Positions 34,098-42,340 of a stretch of DNA of 64,000 nucleotides are shown here, in pieces. Source of the stretch: Parvibaculum sp046297875 (GTDB lineage: Bacteria; Pseudomonadota; Alphaproteobacteria; Parvibaculales; Parvibaculaceae); assembly GCF_046297875.1 (NCBI RefSeq), contig NZ_JBKBHD010000001.1, positions 682,001 through 746,000 of the forward strand, given 5' to 3'. Each line of letters starts with the position of its first letter. The first letter of the stretch is position 1. Below the pieces are notes generated by a model. The model worked only from the letters and a program-made list of their open reading frames with translations. It was not told the origin of the DNA and did no database searches. The translations under genes and the position numbers were made by a program.

Positions 34098-35117
34098 TCA
34101 GGCGTCGAGTTTCATCAGGCTTTCGGCCGTCTCGACGGCGGATTGTTCCCAGGGGCGGGGGGTCCAGCCGAGGAGGCGCATCGCCTTTTCGCCGGTGGCA
34201 TGTTTTTCCTTGCCGAGTTCAGGCAGCAGTACCTTCACTTCCGGCATGCGCAGCGCGGCAATGAAGACCAGCCAGTTGGGTAATTGCCGTGTGGGCACCT
34301 TTGCCGCCGCCTCGCCAATACGCGATTTCAGCACGAGCGCCACGTCGCGCATCCAGATGATGTCACCCGAGATCGCCAGGAAGCGCTCGCCCTTCGCGGC
34401 CGGATCCGTCATCGCGCGCAAATGAAGGTCGGCGACGTCGCGTACATCGACAAGTCCGAAGCCGAGTTTCGGGCAGCCGGGCATGGCGCCATCCATCAAG
34501 CCCTTCACGATCATGATCGAGGCCGAATAGTCGGGCCCGAGCACGGGCCCCAGCACGCCGACCGGATTGACAGTCGCGAGCTCAAGGGCGCCACCTTCAC
34601 GGGCGATGAAATCCCAGGCGGCGCGCTCGGCGATGGCTTTCGATTTGGTGTATGGCGAGAGATCGTCGCCATCGAGATTTGTCCAGTCAGTTTCGTCGAA
34701 GGGCTTCTTGCGGACGGGATGGCCGTAGCCGATGGCGGCGAAGGAGGAGGTGAGCACGACACGCTTGACGCCGGCGTTGCGCGCGGCACGAAGTACGCGC
34801 AGCGCGCCGTCGCGGGCCGGCACGATAAGCTCGTTCTCGTCTTTCGGCACGCCGGGGGGAATGGGCGAGGCGACATGAAGCGCATAGTCGCAGCCTTGAG
34901 CGGCTTCGGCCCAGCCTTCATCCGCCATCAGGTCGGCAACGAAGAAAGAGAGGCGGGAACCAGGTTCTGCGCCGCCCGATTTCAGCATGGCGCGGACTTC
35001 CGCTTCGCGGGCGAGATTGCGGACCGTGGTTCGGACGTCGTAGCCCGCCGCCAGAAGTTGCAGGATGCAATAGGCAGCAATGAAGCCGGAGCCGCCGGTG
35101 ACGAGAACTGTGGACAT
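34098..35117 (-). CDS. NAD(P)-dependent aldehyde/dihydroflavonol-4-reductase-like SDR
   Basis: A 339-residue extended short-chain dehydrogenase. The Rossmann start is VLVTGGSGFIAAYCILQLLA, the segment ALHVASPIPPGVPKDENELI is typical of dihydroflavonol reductase-like enzymes, and VVLTSSFAAIGYG holds the active-site Ser. The expected Tyr-x3-Lys is LSPYTKSKAIAERAAW. ATG 35117 was chosen because it directly begins the Rossmann fold. Substrates in this group are aldehydes or ketones; none can be chosen here. It lies 105 bases downstream of the molybdenum hydroxylase gene on the same strand, with a hairpin in the gap. Confidence 0.87.
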   Translation of the reverse strand: MSTVLVTGGSGFIAAYCILQLLAAGYDVRTTVRNLAREAEVRAMLKSGGAEPGSRLSFFVADLMADEGWAEAAQGCDYALHVASPIPPGVPKDENELIVPARDGALRVLRAARNAGVKRVVLTSSFAAIGYGHPVRKKPFDETDWTNLDGDDLSPYTKSKAIAERAAWDFIAREGGALELATVNPVGVLGPVLGPDYSASIMIVKGLMDGAMPGCPKLGFGLVDVRDVADLHLRAMTDPAAKGERFLAISGDIIWMRDVALVLKSRIGEAAAKVPTRQLPNWLVFIAALRMPEVKVLLPELGKEKHATGEKAMRLLGWTPRPWEQSAVETAESLMKLDA

Positions 35118-35185
35118 GGAGTTCCTTTGGTTCTGGATTTGCGGGTGGAGTGTCACTCAACCTCCCTGTCGTCGGCACGCCCCGT

Positions 35186-35207
35186 CCCTCTCCCCGAAGG
35201 GAGAGGG
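35186..35207. repeat. Short perfect hairpin between the molybdenum hydroxylase and SDR genes
   Basis: CCCTCTCCC pairs with GGGAGAGGG across a CGAA loop, set in a wider CCC/GGG-rich stretch. There is no T-run on either side. The sequence resembles the small GGGAGAGGG-type palindromes found between genes in many alphaproteobacteria, so it could be a dispersed element or an mRNA-stabilising hairpin. Confidence 0.5.
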
Positions 35208-35222
35208 AGAGAAGGGGATCGC

Positions 35223-37487
35223 TCAGTCGGCCGCCCGGGCGAACTTGTCGGACACCTGTTTCAGATCATGCAGCTTGAAGGGAAGCTGGCGGACGCGGGT
35301 GCCGGTGGCGGCAAAGACCGCGTTTGCGACAGCGGCGGAGATGACCGGCGTCGAAGGCTCGCCAAGGCCGCCAAGCGCCTCGCCGCTTTCGATGAAGTGA
35401 ACGTCGATCCGCGGGGATTCGGCGAGCTTCACCATTTCATAATCGGTGAAGTTCGTCTGGGCGACGCCGCCACCCTCAATGCCGATCTCTCCATAGAGCG
35501 CGGCGGTGAGACCATAGATGATGCCGCTTTCGACCTGCTGGGCGGCGGTGTCCGGGTGGATCACCTCGCCGCAATCGACGGCGGCGACGACGCGGTGAAC
35601 GCGGGGGCTGCCGCTCTCGATCGAGACTTCGGCGACTTCGGCGACGATGGAGCCGAAGCTCTGCTGCACGGCGACCCCGTGGAAATGACCGTTTGGCAGC
35701 GGGCGGCCCCAGCCTGCCTTTTCGGCGGCGAGTTTCAGCACGGCGGCGTGGCGCGGCTGGCCGTCCAGCATGGCAAGGCGGAACTCGAGCGGGTCGCGCC
35801 CTGCGCGATGCGCAAGCTCGTCAATGAAGCTCTCCGAGAAAAATGTGTGCTGCGTATGAGCGACGGAGCGCCAGGGGCCGCGCGGCACAGGATTTTCGAT
35901 GTCGATATAACGGATCGACTGATGCGGCACGGCGTAAGGAATATGCGGCGCCTCGCCCGGCTCGTCCTTGTGGATGTAGCGGTTCTCGTAAGCGATGGGG
36001 AAACCATCCGCATCGGCCACGGCGCGGATGCGCGCGGTGACGGCGGGACGGTAGGCATCGTGCTGGATGTCGTCCTCGCGGGTGTAGATGAGCTTCACCG
36101 GCGCATCGACTTCCTTCGCGATCATCGCCGCCCAGTCGATTTCGCTCGGGAAATCGAAGAAACCTTCGCGGATCGGGATGCGGCGGCCGAAACCGCCGCC
36201 GAGAAGGAGCGGATGAAGCGTGACATTGTCGAAAGGGATGCCGGTGATGTCCGCAACGCGGGCGCGCGTGCCGAGCGCATCCTGCGAGCCGACCCAGACA
36301 TCGGCCTTGCCGTCGCGAATCCAGACCGTGCAGTTCATCGGCTCCATGCAGGCATGCGCCAGATAGGGCACGCGGTACTCGGCGCTGACGATGTCGGCGC
36401 CCGGTGCGGCGAAGGCAGAGGCGGCATTGCCGACTTCCTTGTCGGTCTCGCTTTTGCCGGCGTCGAGCGCGGCATCGTGCGCGGCGAAGATTGTATCCGA
36501 GCTGATATCGGCCTTTTCACCCGCATCGAATTCGACATCGAGAGCGAGGGCGGCTTCCTTGGCGCGCCAGTAATTGTCCGCAATGACGGCAATGCCGGCC
36601 GGGAACTCGACCACTTTCTTCACGCCGCGGCGGGCGAGAATGCCGCTCGCGTCATAAGGCAGGATCTTCGAGCCGAAGACAGGGGCGAGGCGGACCGCCG
36701 CATAGAGCATGCCGGGGGCCTGGGCATCGACGCCATAGACGGCGCTGCCATCGACCTTGCCCGGAATGTCGAAGCGGGGGCGCGAGGTGCCGATGATCTT
36801 CCGTTCGGATTTCGATTTCAGCGCGGGGCGCGCGGAAGGCGAATAGCTGGCCGCTTCCGCCACAAGCTCGCCATAGGTGGCGGTCTGGCCGGAGGGACCG
36901 GTGACCAAGCTCGTCGATGCGGTGCAGTCGGACGGCGACACGCCCCATCGGGACGCTGCCGCCTTTACCAGCATTTCCCTGGCGGCGGCGCCGGTGACGC
37001 GCATGCCGTGCTGGCCGGTATAGCGCACCGCCATCGAGCCGCCGGTGATTTGCATGTTCATGAATTTCGCGATCTGATACCAGGCGGCGGCATTCAAGCC
37101 CTTCAGCATGGGCGGCACATCCTCGCCGGCAACGAAGCGGTTGCCGAGCGCCTCATTTGCGAAGGCGCGTTCGGCGGGGGCCTGCTCCGCCGTGACGAGC
37201 GACCAGTCTGCATCGAGTTCTTCCGCCGCCATCATGGCAAGTGCGGTGATGGTGCCCTGCCCCATGTCGGAATGGGGCACATAGATGGTGACGCGATTGT
37301 CCGGTGCGATCTTGAGCCAGGCGGTGACGAAGCGTTCGTCCTCGCCTGCAGCCGCCGCTTCCGCGCGTTCGCGGCGCGACGGGCCGGAGGCCGCGAAGCC
37401 AATGCCGAGAAGGAGGCCGCCACCGGCGGCGGCGCCGCCCGCGATGAGGAACTGGCGGCGTGTGGGCTTTTTGATTTCCATTGCCAT
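35223..37487 (-). CDS. Molybdopterin-binding subunit of a xanthine dehydrogenase-family oxidoreductase (IorB-like)
   Basis: A 754-residue molybdenum hydroxylase large subunit like isoquinoline 1-oxidoreductase IorB or membrane aldehyde dehydrogenases. The N-terminus has a twin-arginine-type signal (PTRRQFLIAGGAAAGGGLLL), which points to export as a folded complex. Cofactor-binding blocks include LLGGGFGRRIPIREGFF and LGGLGEPSTPVISAAVANA, the latter with the catalytic Glu. ATG 37487 is preceded by GGGGAGAGAG; a TTG at 37505 in frame is less likely. It lies 14 bases after its [2Fe-2S] partner. No cytochrome subunit is adjacent. Substrate (aldehyde or N-heterocycle) unknown. Confidence 0.88.
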   Translation of the reverse strand: MAMEIKKPTRRQFLIAGGAAAGGGLLLGIGFAASGPSRRERAEAAAAGEDERFVTAWLKIAPDNRVTIYVPHSDMGQGTITALAMMAAEELDADWSLVTAEQAPAERAFANEALGNRFVAGEDVPPMLKGLNAAAWYQIAKFMNMQITGGSMAVRYTGQHGMRVTGAAAREMLVKAAASRWGVSPSDCTASTSLVTGPSGQTATYGELVAEAASYSPSARPALKSKSERKIIGTSRPRFDIPGKVDGSAVYGVDAQAPGMLYAAVRLAPVFGSKILPYDASGILARRGVKKVVEFPAGIAVIADNYWRAKEAALALDVEFDAGEKADISSDTIFAAHDAALDAGKSETDKEVGNAASAFAAPGADIVSAEYRVPYLAHACMEPMNCTVWIRDGKADVWVGSQDALGTRARVADITGIPFDNVTLHPLLLGGGFGRRIPIREGFFDFPSEIDWAAMIAKEVDAPVKLIYTREDDIQHDAYRPAVTARIRAVADADGFPIAYENRYIHKDEPGEAPHIPYAVPHQSIRYIDIENPVPRGPWRSVAHTQHTFFSESFIDELAHRAGRDPLEFRLAMLDGQPRHAAVLKLAAEKAGWGRPLPNGHFHGVAVQQSFGSIVAEVAEVSIESGSPRVHRVVAAVDCGEVIHPDTAAQQVESGIIYGLTAALYGEIGIEGGGVAQTNFTDYEMVKLAESPRIDVHFIESGEALGGLGEPSTPVISAAVANAVFAATGTRVRQLPFKLHDLKQVSDKFARAAD

Positions 37488-37501
37488 GATGCTCTCTCCC
37501 C

Positions 37502-37969
37502 TCAAGCCGACGTCACGTCGCGGATGGCGGCGCGTATGCGCGGATAGGTACCGCAGCGGCAGATATTCGTGATCGCGGCATCGATATCTTCATCCGTCGG
37601 CTGAGGATTTTCGGCGAGGAGCGCCGAGACGGCCATCAGCATGCCGGACTGGCAGTAGCCGCATTGCGGCACCTGACGGGCGACCCAGGCCACCTGCAGG
37701 GCGGAAAGTTCGCCTTCGGCGGCGCCGGAAACGGCAGCAAGGCCTTCAATGGTGGTGATCTCCGCCCTATCCACCATCTCCACCGGCGTGACGCAACTTC
37801 GCATCGCCATGCCGTCTACATGAACCGTGCAGGCGCCGCAGGCGGCGACGCCGCAACCGAATTTCGTGCCGGTGAGGCCGAGCTCGTCGCGCAGCGCCCA
37901 GAGGAGCGGCATCTCGGGCTCGACATCAAGCTCGTGGCGCTGGCCGTTGACGGTGAAGGAAATGGACAT
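37502..37969 (-). CDS. [2Fe-2S] subunit of a xanthine dehydrogenase-family oxidoreductase (IorA-like)
   Basis: A 155-residue iron-sulfur subunit. The plant-ferredoxin-type cluster is bound by KFGCGVAACGACTVHVDG near residue 40 and the second cluster by PQCGYCQSGML and ITNICRCGTYPRI in the C-terminal half. These are the two standard clusters of the family, carrying electrons from the Mo site. The following gene encodes the Mo subunit. It has no signal peptide and would be co-exported with the twin-arginine partner; that is inference from the family. Confidence 0.92.
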   Translation of the reverse strand: MSISFTVNGQRHELDVEPEMPLLWALRDELGLTGTKFGCGVAACGACTVHVDGMAMRSCVTPVEMVDRAEITTIEGLAAVSGAAEGELSALQVAWVARQVPQCGYCQSGMLMAVSALLAENPQPTDEDIDAAITNICRCGTYPRIRAAIRDVTSA

Positions 37970-38159
37970 GGGAGGCGACCTCGTCTGGCTTCGGGGCTGG
38001 GGCGAAAGTCTGGACTGACCGAAAATATCATTTTGGTCATTTGGTCGCCAGCACGAAATTCCGGCTCACGGCTTCGTGATGCGGCGCCGGGGCTTTTCAG
38101 ACCTGGCGAATGCTCTAGCTTGCTCTCCATATACGACGGAAATGCAAAGGAGATTCGCC

Positions 38160-38720
38160 ATGAAGCCATCATGTATCGCCCCCCTCGCCTTCGCTCTTGC
38201 CGCGTTCGGGGCGCTCCCCGCGGCAGCGGATCATCATGGCGCGAAGGCGGAGCCGGCGCTGGCTGTGGGCGAATTCCGCACCGCGACGAGCGAGAGCGCG
38301 GGTATTGCCGACCTGTCGGAGGGACCGAAGGGTGTCGTGATCCGTGTGAATGTCGAAGGGCTTGAGCCCGGCTGGCACGGCATTCACTTCCATGCGGTGG
38401 GCGATTGCTCTGATGAGGGTTTTCAGAAATCCGGCAGCCATGCGCATCACGACAGCGAAAAGCCGCCGCACGGGCTGCTCAACCCGGAAGGGCCGGACGA
38501 TGGCGACCTGCCGAACATTTATGCGAATGAAAACGGCGTGGCACAGGCCGAACTCTATTCGCCTTTCGTGACGCTGGCGGGCGCCGAAGGGCGGGCCATG
38601 CTGCTCGACGAAGATGGAGCTGCGCTCGTCATCCACGAAGGGCCGGATGACCATATGAGCCAGCCGATCGGCGGGGCGGGCGCGCGGGTTGCCTGCGCGG
38701 TGATCCGCAAGGCCGAGTAG
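38160..38720 (+). CDS. sodC: Superoxide dismutase [Cu-Zn], periplasmic
   Basis: A 186-residue Cu/Zn SOD. A signal peptide (about residues 1-23, ending ALPAAA) is followed by the SOD domain. Copper/zinc ligands are visible in GWHGIHFHAVGDC, GSHAHHDSEKPPHGLLNPEG (zinc loop) and ALVIHEGPDDHMS, with the structural Cys pair in GDC and RVACAVI. The enzyme removes superoxide in the periplasm. ATG 38160 follows AAAGGAG. It is divergent from the molybdenum hydroxylase operon, an oxidase-type enzyme that could be a superoxide source, but the link is speculative. A terminator follows. Confidence 0.94.
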   Translation: MKPSCIAPLAFALAAFGALPAAADHHGAKAEPALAVGEFRTATSESAGIADLSEGPKGVVIRVNVEGLEPGWHGIHFHAVGDCSDEGFQKSGSHAHHDSEKPPHGLLNPEGPDDGDLPNIYANENGVAQAELYSPFVTLAGAEGRAMLLDEDGAALVIHEGPDDHMSQPIGGAGARVACAVIRKAE

Positions 38721-38744
38721 ACGGGACATTCAGGGAAGGTTGCG

Positions 38745-38774
38745 GGGCGGGAAGCGCGGCTTTCCGCCCTTTTC
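38745..38774 (+). terminator. Rho-independent terminator after sodC
   Basis: An 11-bp stem with one G-U pair (GGGCGGGAAGC with GCTTTCCGCCC) and a GCG loop is followed by TTTTCTGATTTT. It lies 24 bases after the sodC stop. Confidence 0.8.
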
Positions 38775-38795
38775 TGATTTTCACTCATTTTAAGA

Positions 38796-38841
38796 TTGAT
38801 TGATGATGATATTTTGATTATTTAATGCTGCATCAGATGCA
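38796..38841 (+). promoter_or_regulatory. AT-rich promoter with palindrome TGCATC-A-GATGCA before the membrane/RHH gene pair
   Basis: A locally AT-rich stretch carries TTGATT (38796-38801) and TTTAAT (38821-38826, five of six to the -10 consensus) with a 19-base spacer. A perfect palindrome, TGCATC-A-GATGCA (38829-38841), sits where transcription would start. A second hairpin, CCCGCTCC-GCGG-GGAGCGGG (38846-38865), follows in the leader. The ribbon-helix-helix protein encoded downstream is a natural candidate for binding the palindrome. Confidence 0.4.
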
Positions 38842-38884
38842 ACGGCCCGCTCCGCGGGGAGCGGGACCATCCGGAGGACCGGAC

Positions 38885-39280
38885 ATGACAGACGAACGGC
38901 AAGGCGGAGAGGAGCCCGAAGCGAACCGGGCGGCGCGCTACAAGGTGGGCGTGGGCGAAGATTTTCCCCTGCTCGACGAGGACAAGCGCGGACATATGGA
39001 TATGCGCGTCGAATGGAATTGCGGGCGCGATGGCGGCTGGCGCAGGGATCGCGACCGCTGGCGCGGGTCATACGGCTATTACCCGCTGCCGCGTCTTGTC
39101 TATGTGCTGGCGGCAGTTGCCGGCTTCATTGCGCTGATCTCGCTTGCGGTCAGCTATCCGCTGGCGACGCTTGGTGCGGTTGTCGTGCTGCTGCTGCTTG
39201 CGGGCGGACCGAGACGGCGGCGCAGTTTCGGCTATCGCGACTGGGATGGTCCGCGGCGCGGCCGGGGTGATGCAGCATGA
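38885..39280 (+). CDS. Hypothetical membrane protein
   Basis: A 131-residue protein I do not recognise. The first 70 residues are charged and hydrophilic, ending in an Arg/Trp-rich stretch (GGWRRDRDRWRGSYGYYPL). Then come two hydrophobic helices (LVYVLAAVAGFIALISLAV and ATLGAVVVLLLLAGG) and a basic Gly/Arg tail. The topology predicted by the positive-inside rule puts both ends in the cytoplasm. ATG 38885 follows GGAGG at nine bases. Its stop overlaps the RHH gene start in ATGA, so the two are coupled; a membrane-anchored partner of the DNA-binding protein is possible. Confidence 0.75.
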   Translation: MTDERQGGEEPEANRAARYKVGVGEDFPLLDEDKRGHMDMRVEWNCGRDGGWRRDRDRWRGSYGYYPLPRLVYVLAAVAGFIALISLAVSYPLATLGAVVVLLLLAGGPRRRRSFGYRDWDGPRRGRGDAA

Positions 39281-39588
39281 GCGCCGAGCGAACGGAAGAA
39301 ACGGGTGAAGAACCGAGGCGCGGCCGACGTGCATCCCGCCACAGCCGCCGGCATGGCCGCTGCGGTCTGGAGGAGCGCGAGACGACGCGAGTACAGCTCG
39401 AACTACCGCCACAGGCGATGGAGCGGCTGCAGCAGCTCAAGGAAAAGACGGAGGCCGCTTCCTACGCCGAAGTCATCCGCAATGCGCTCAGGCTCTATGA
39501 AGCGCTGATAGCGGAGGCGGAACGCGGCGCGGAATTCCAGGTGAAGGAGCCGGACGGCACCGCGGTGCCCTACAGGATATTCCTCTAG
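39277..39588 (+). CDS. Ribbon-helix-helix-type small protein
   Basis: A 103-residue protein. After a basic Arg-rich leader (RRGRRASRHSRRHGR) comes a ribbon-helix-helix pattern: strand TTRVQLELPPQAMERLQQL, then helices with KTEAASYAEVIRNALRLYEA. This arrangement fits MetJ/Arc-type DNA-binding proteins that act as dimers of dimers on palindromes. The C-terminal part (EFQVKEPDGTAVPYRIFL) is not part of the fold. Translationally coupled to the membrane protein gene. Target unknown; autoregulation through the palindrome at 38829 is a testable guess. Confidence 0.75.
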   Translation: MSAERTEETGEEPRRGRRASRHSRRHGRCGLEERETTRVQLELPPQAMERLQQLKEKTEAASYAEVIRNALRLYEALIAEAERGAEFQVKEPDGTAVPYRIFL

Positions 39589-39589
39589 G

Positions 39590-42220
39590 TCAGCCGACTT
39601 CGAGCTTGGTCACATTGGCGAGGTCGCCCTGCTGGCCGCGCGACGGCGGAGCGGCGCGGACAGGAAGGTGGCAGGTGACCCGGGTGCCGATACCGGGTGC
39701 GCTTTCAAGCGTCACCCAGCCGCCATGCAGTTCCACGAAGGAGCGCACCAGCGAGAGGCCGAGGCCCGCGCCGCGATGGCGCTCCGAGCCGCCATGCGCC
39801 TCGAAGCGGTCGAAGACATTACCCTGAAATTCCGGCTTGATGCCGATGCCCGTATCTTCGACATAAAGTTCGACCGATGCCTCGCGCCGCGCGGCGCCGA
39901 TGACGATGGCATCGCCCGGCGATGTGAAGGCAAGCGCATTCGAGAGCAGGTTGATCATGATCTGCTTGATGCGCTTTTCATCGGCGCGAACGATGCCGAT
40001 TTCCCGCGGACATTCGACCCGGAGCGTCACCTTGTTCTTCTGGGCCGGGCGCTGCGCAAACTCTTCTGCGGCATAGATCACTTCCGACAATTCGACATCG
40101 GAAAGATCGAGCGTCATGGCGCCTGCCTCAATCACAGCCAGATCGAGAATGTCGTTCACGACATCGATCAGCGTTTCCGAGCTTTCGAGAATGCCCTGCA
40201 TATATTCATGCTGGCGCTGATTGAGCGGACCGAACATCTCCGTCTCAAGGATTTCGCCGAAGCCGAGAATGTTCGTGAGCGGCGTGCGCAACTGATAGGA
40301 GACGTGGCTGATGAATTCGGACTTCAAGCGGTCCGCCGTTTCCAGCGCATCGTTCCTGTCGCGCAGCGCCTGTTCCATGCGCGTCGAATCCGTGACATCG
40401 ACATAGGTCATCAGCGTCGCACCGTCGGGCAGCGGCACCATCGCGTAGTCGACCACGGAACTATCGGGCCGGTAGAGACGGCCGGTCTGCTGCGCGCGCG
40501 TGCCGGACATGGCGGTGACGCCGTTCTTCAGCACTTCCCATTCGCTTTCATCGTCCATGAGCGGACGGCACAGCGCGATCAGATCGTTCACATGCGGCTC
40601 GCCTTCGAGCTTGTCCGCATCGAGCGCCCAGATATTCGCATAGGCCGGATTGAAGAGCTTGAGCCGGCCATCGGAGCCGAACACGGCAACGCCTTCATAT
40701 AGATGATCGATCGTCTCACGCTGCACGCGCGCCAGCGTGTTGTAGGAGCTTTCGAGATTGAGCCGCTCGGTGACGTTTTCATAAAGATAGATGACGCCGC
40801 CGAAAGGATGCGCCTGGGCAAGCACTTTCACGGTGCGCCCGTCCGGCAGGTGCCAGTATTCCTCAAGCGGTTCGGTGGAGGTGTATATTTCCATGCGCGC
40901 CTGCTTCCACGCCTGAAAATTCGCCTGCTCGGGAAGGCGGCGGCGCGCACGCAACTCATCCAGGATTTCGCCATCCGCCGGCCCCTGATCGAGCCATTGC
41001 GGATCGAGGCTCCAGAGCGCGTCATAGGCCCGGTTGTGGAAGGCGAGGCGCTTGTCCGGTCCGCAGATCGCAACCGCGGTCGTGACCCGGTCGAGCGTTG
41101 CGGCATGGCTTTCGATATGACGGCGAAGTTCGGCTTCCGCCTGATCGAGATCGGAGACGTCGATCGCGATGCCGGCGACACCATCGGACAGACGCTGCTC
41201 GACGACATCGAGCGCGCGGCGCTCGCCTTCCATGATGGCATGGCTGCGCTCACGGGCGCGGGTACTGTCGAACAGCGCGCGGCGAAGCGCGCCCTGCACC
41301 TCCTCGCCCAGAAGTTCGATGCCCCGCTTGACGGCATCTTCCGGCGTCCCGGCATCGACCGCGCGGGCATAGGCCGCATTCACCCAGACAAGATTGCCTT
41401 CCCTGTCGCGGCGCCATGCGGGGAATGGCGCTTGCATCAGATGTTCCTCGAAACGGTCGCGCGCCTTTTCGGCCTGACGCAGACGTTCCTTGAGGCGCGA
41501 TACCTCGGCGCGCTCGCCCGTCACATCGCGCAACCAGAGGACGGCAAGGGCACCGGCCGGGCGGCCCTCCGCCTCAAATGTGCGGCCATCGACAGACTGC
41601 ACATGAAGCGAGAAGCGCGCGCCGCGCGTGCGCAGGCGCTGGACTGCCGTGTTGAGGCGTCCGGCATTTTCCGGTTCGAGGCGCGACAGGAGATAACTGA
41701 AATCGAGATCGCCCGAGGACGGGTCGACCAGCGTTGCCGTCGATCCGACAATGCGGGGCCGCGCCTGAAAGGTACCGGGGGCGGCGCGCAGCGTTTCCGG
41801 CGTCCAGATGAAGACCGCATCGGGCTCGGCAGCAAGAATGGCTTCGGCGGCATCGAGCCGGGTTTCGAGGGCGGCGAGGGTTGCCTCGCGCTCCTGCGCC
41901 TTGCGGCGGGCAGCGCGGGCGGATCTGAGCCCGGTGATCGCGGCAAGCACCCCGGCAAAGGCAATGCCGATGGAGATGGCGAAGGTAAAGGCGAGCGCGG
42001 GTTCGGCGCTTGCTTCCGCGGGAAAGCCGAAACTGGCAAGCGTGTCGATGAGGCCCTTTGGCGTTTCCTGTGCGCTGGCGGAAAGCGGCCTGAGCGCCGC
42101 CGCGGCAGTCCCGGCCAGAAGGCGCCTGGCCAGCAAGGCTTTTCCGCCCCGGCCGGGCGCCCTGCCCGCCTTGCCCTGATCTGCCGCCCTCATTGCCCGC
42201 ACAACCCCTTCGGCCCGCAT
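39590..42220 (-). CDS. divL: DivL-type PAS kinase with Tyr in place of the phospho-accepting His
   Basis: An 876-residue sensor-kinase-like protein. An N-terminal hydrophobic part (about 30-100, including FTFAISIGIAFAGVLAAI) is followed by a coiled coil (ARRKAQEREATLAALETRL), several PAS domains, then DHp and ATPase domains. The DHp box reads FISHVSYQLRTPLTNILGFG: the usual His is Tyr (residue 642; codon at 40295-40297), the hallmark of Caulobacter DivL. The N box is MINLLSNALAF and the G boxes are VEDTGIGI and RGAGLGLSLV. DivL controls CckA and so CtrA in the cell cycle. The start is chosen at 42220; 42193 is possible. It is next to ahcY, as I recall for other alphaproteobacteria. Confidence 0.85.
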   Translation of the reverse strand: MRAEGVVRAMRAADQGKAGRAPGRGGKALLARRLLAGTAAAALRPLSASAQETPKGLIDTLASFGFPAEASAEPALAFTFAISIGIAFAGVLAAITGLRSARAARRKAQEREATLAALETRLDAAEAILAAEPDAVFIWTPETLRAAPGTFQARPRIVGSTATLVDPSSGDLDFSYLLSRLEPENAGRLNTAVQRLRTRGARFSLHVQSVDGRTFEAEGRPAGALAVLWLRDVTGERAEVSRLKERLRQAEKARDRFEEHLMQAPFPAWRRDREGNLVWVNAAYARAVDAGTPEDAVKRGIELLGEEVQGALRRALFDSTRARERSHAIMEGERRALDVVEQRLSDGVAGIAIDVSDLDQAEAELRRHIESHAATLDRVTTAVAICGPDKRLAFHNRAYDALWSLDPQWLDQGPADGEILDELRARRRLPEQANFQAWKQARMEIYTSTEPLEEYWHLPDGRTVKVLAQAHPFGGVIYLYENVTERLNLESSYNTLARVQRETIDHLYEGVAVFGSDGRLKLFNPAYANIWALDADKLEGEPHVNDLIALCRPLMDDESEWEVLKNGVTAMSGTRAQQTGRLYRPDSSVVDYAMVPLPDGATLMTYVDVTDSTRMEQALRDRNDALETADRLKSEFISHVSYQLRTPLTNILGFGEILETEMFGPLNQRQHEYMQGILESSETLIDVVNDILDLAVIEAGAMTLDLSDVELSEVIYAAEEFAQRPAQKNKVTLRVECPREIGIVRADEKRIKQIMINLLSNALAFTSPGDAIVIGAARREASVELYVEDTGIGIKPEFQGNVFDRFEAHGGSERHRGAGLGLSLVRSFVELHGGWVTLESAPGIGTRVTCHLPVRAAPPSRGQQGDLANVTKLEVG

Positions 42221-42282
42221 TCCGCCGGCCGGCAAATCACCTGTTCCGCCGAAATCATACACCACGAGCGAGTCGGTGGTGA

Positions 42283-42314
42283 AAAATGAAAAGCCCGGCA
42301 CGAGGCCGGGCTTT
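42283..42314 (-). terminator. Rho-independent terminator after ahcY
   Basis: A 10-bp perfect stem (AAAGCCCGGC with GCCGGGCTTT) and five-base loop is followed on the minus strand by TTCATTTTTCA. It should end the ahcY transcript, so divL probably has its own promoter in the short gap after it. Confidence 0.85.
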
Positions 42315-42340
42315 CCGTATTTCATGCCGGTCACGGGCAC

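Noticed and set aside
34284..37547. Plus-strand open frame of 1087 codons opposite the SDR and molybdenum hydroxylase genes
   Set aside because: Antisense to two genes with clear catalytic motifs; the translation is composed mainly of charged and Gly/Ala residues without a fold signature.
42283..42314. Possible regulatory hairpin of divL
   Set aside because: The T-rich tail on the minus strand directly after ahcY makes a terminator the simpler reading.
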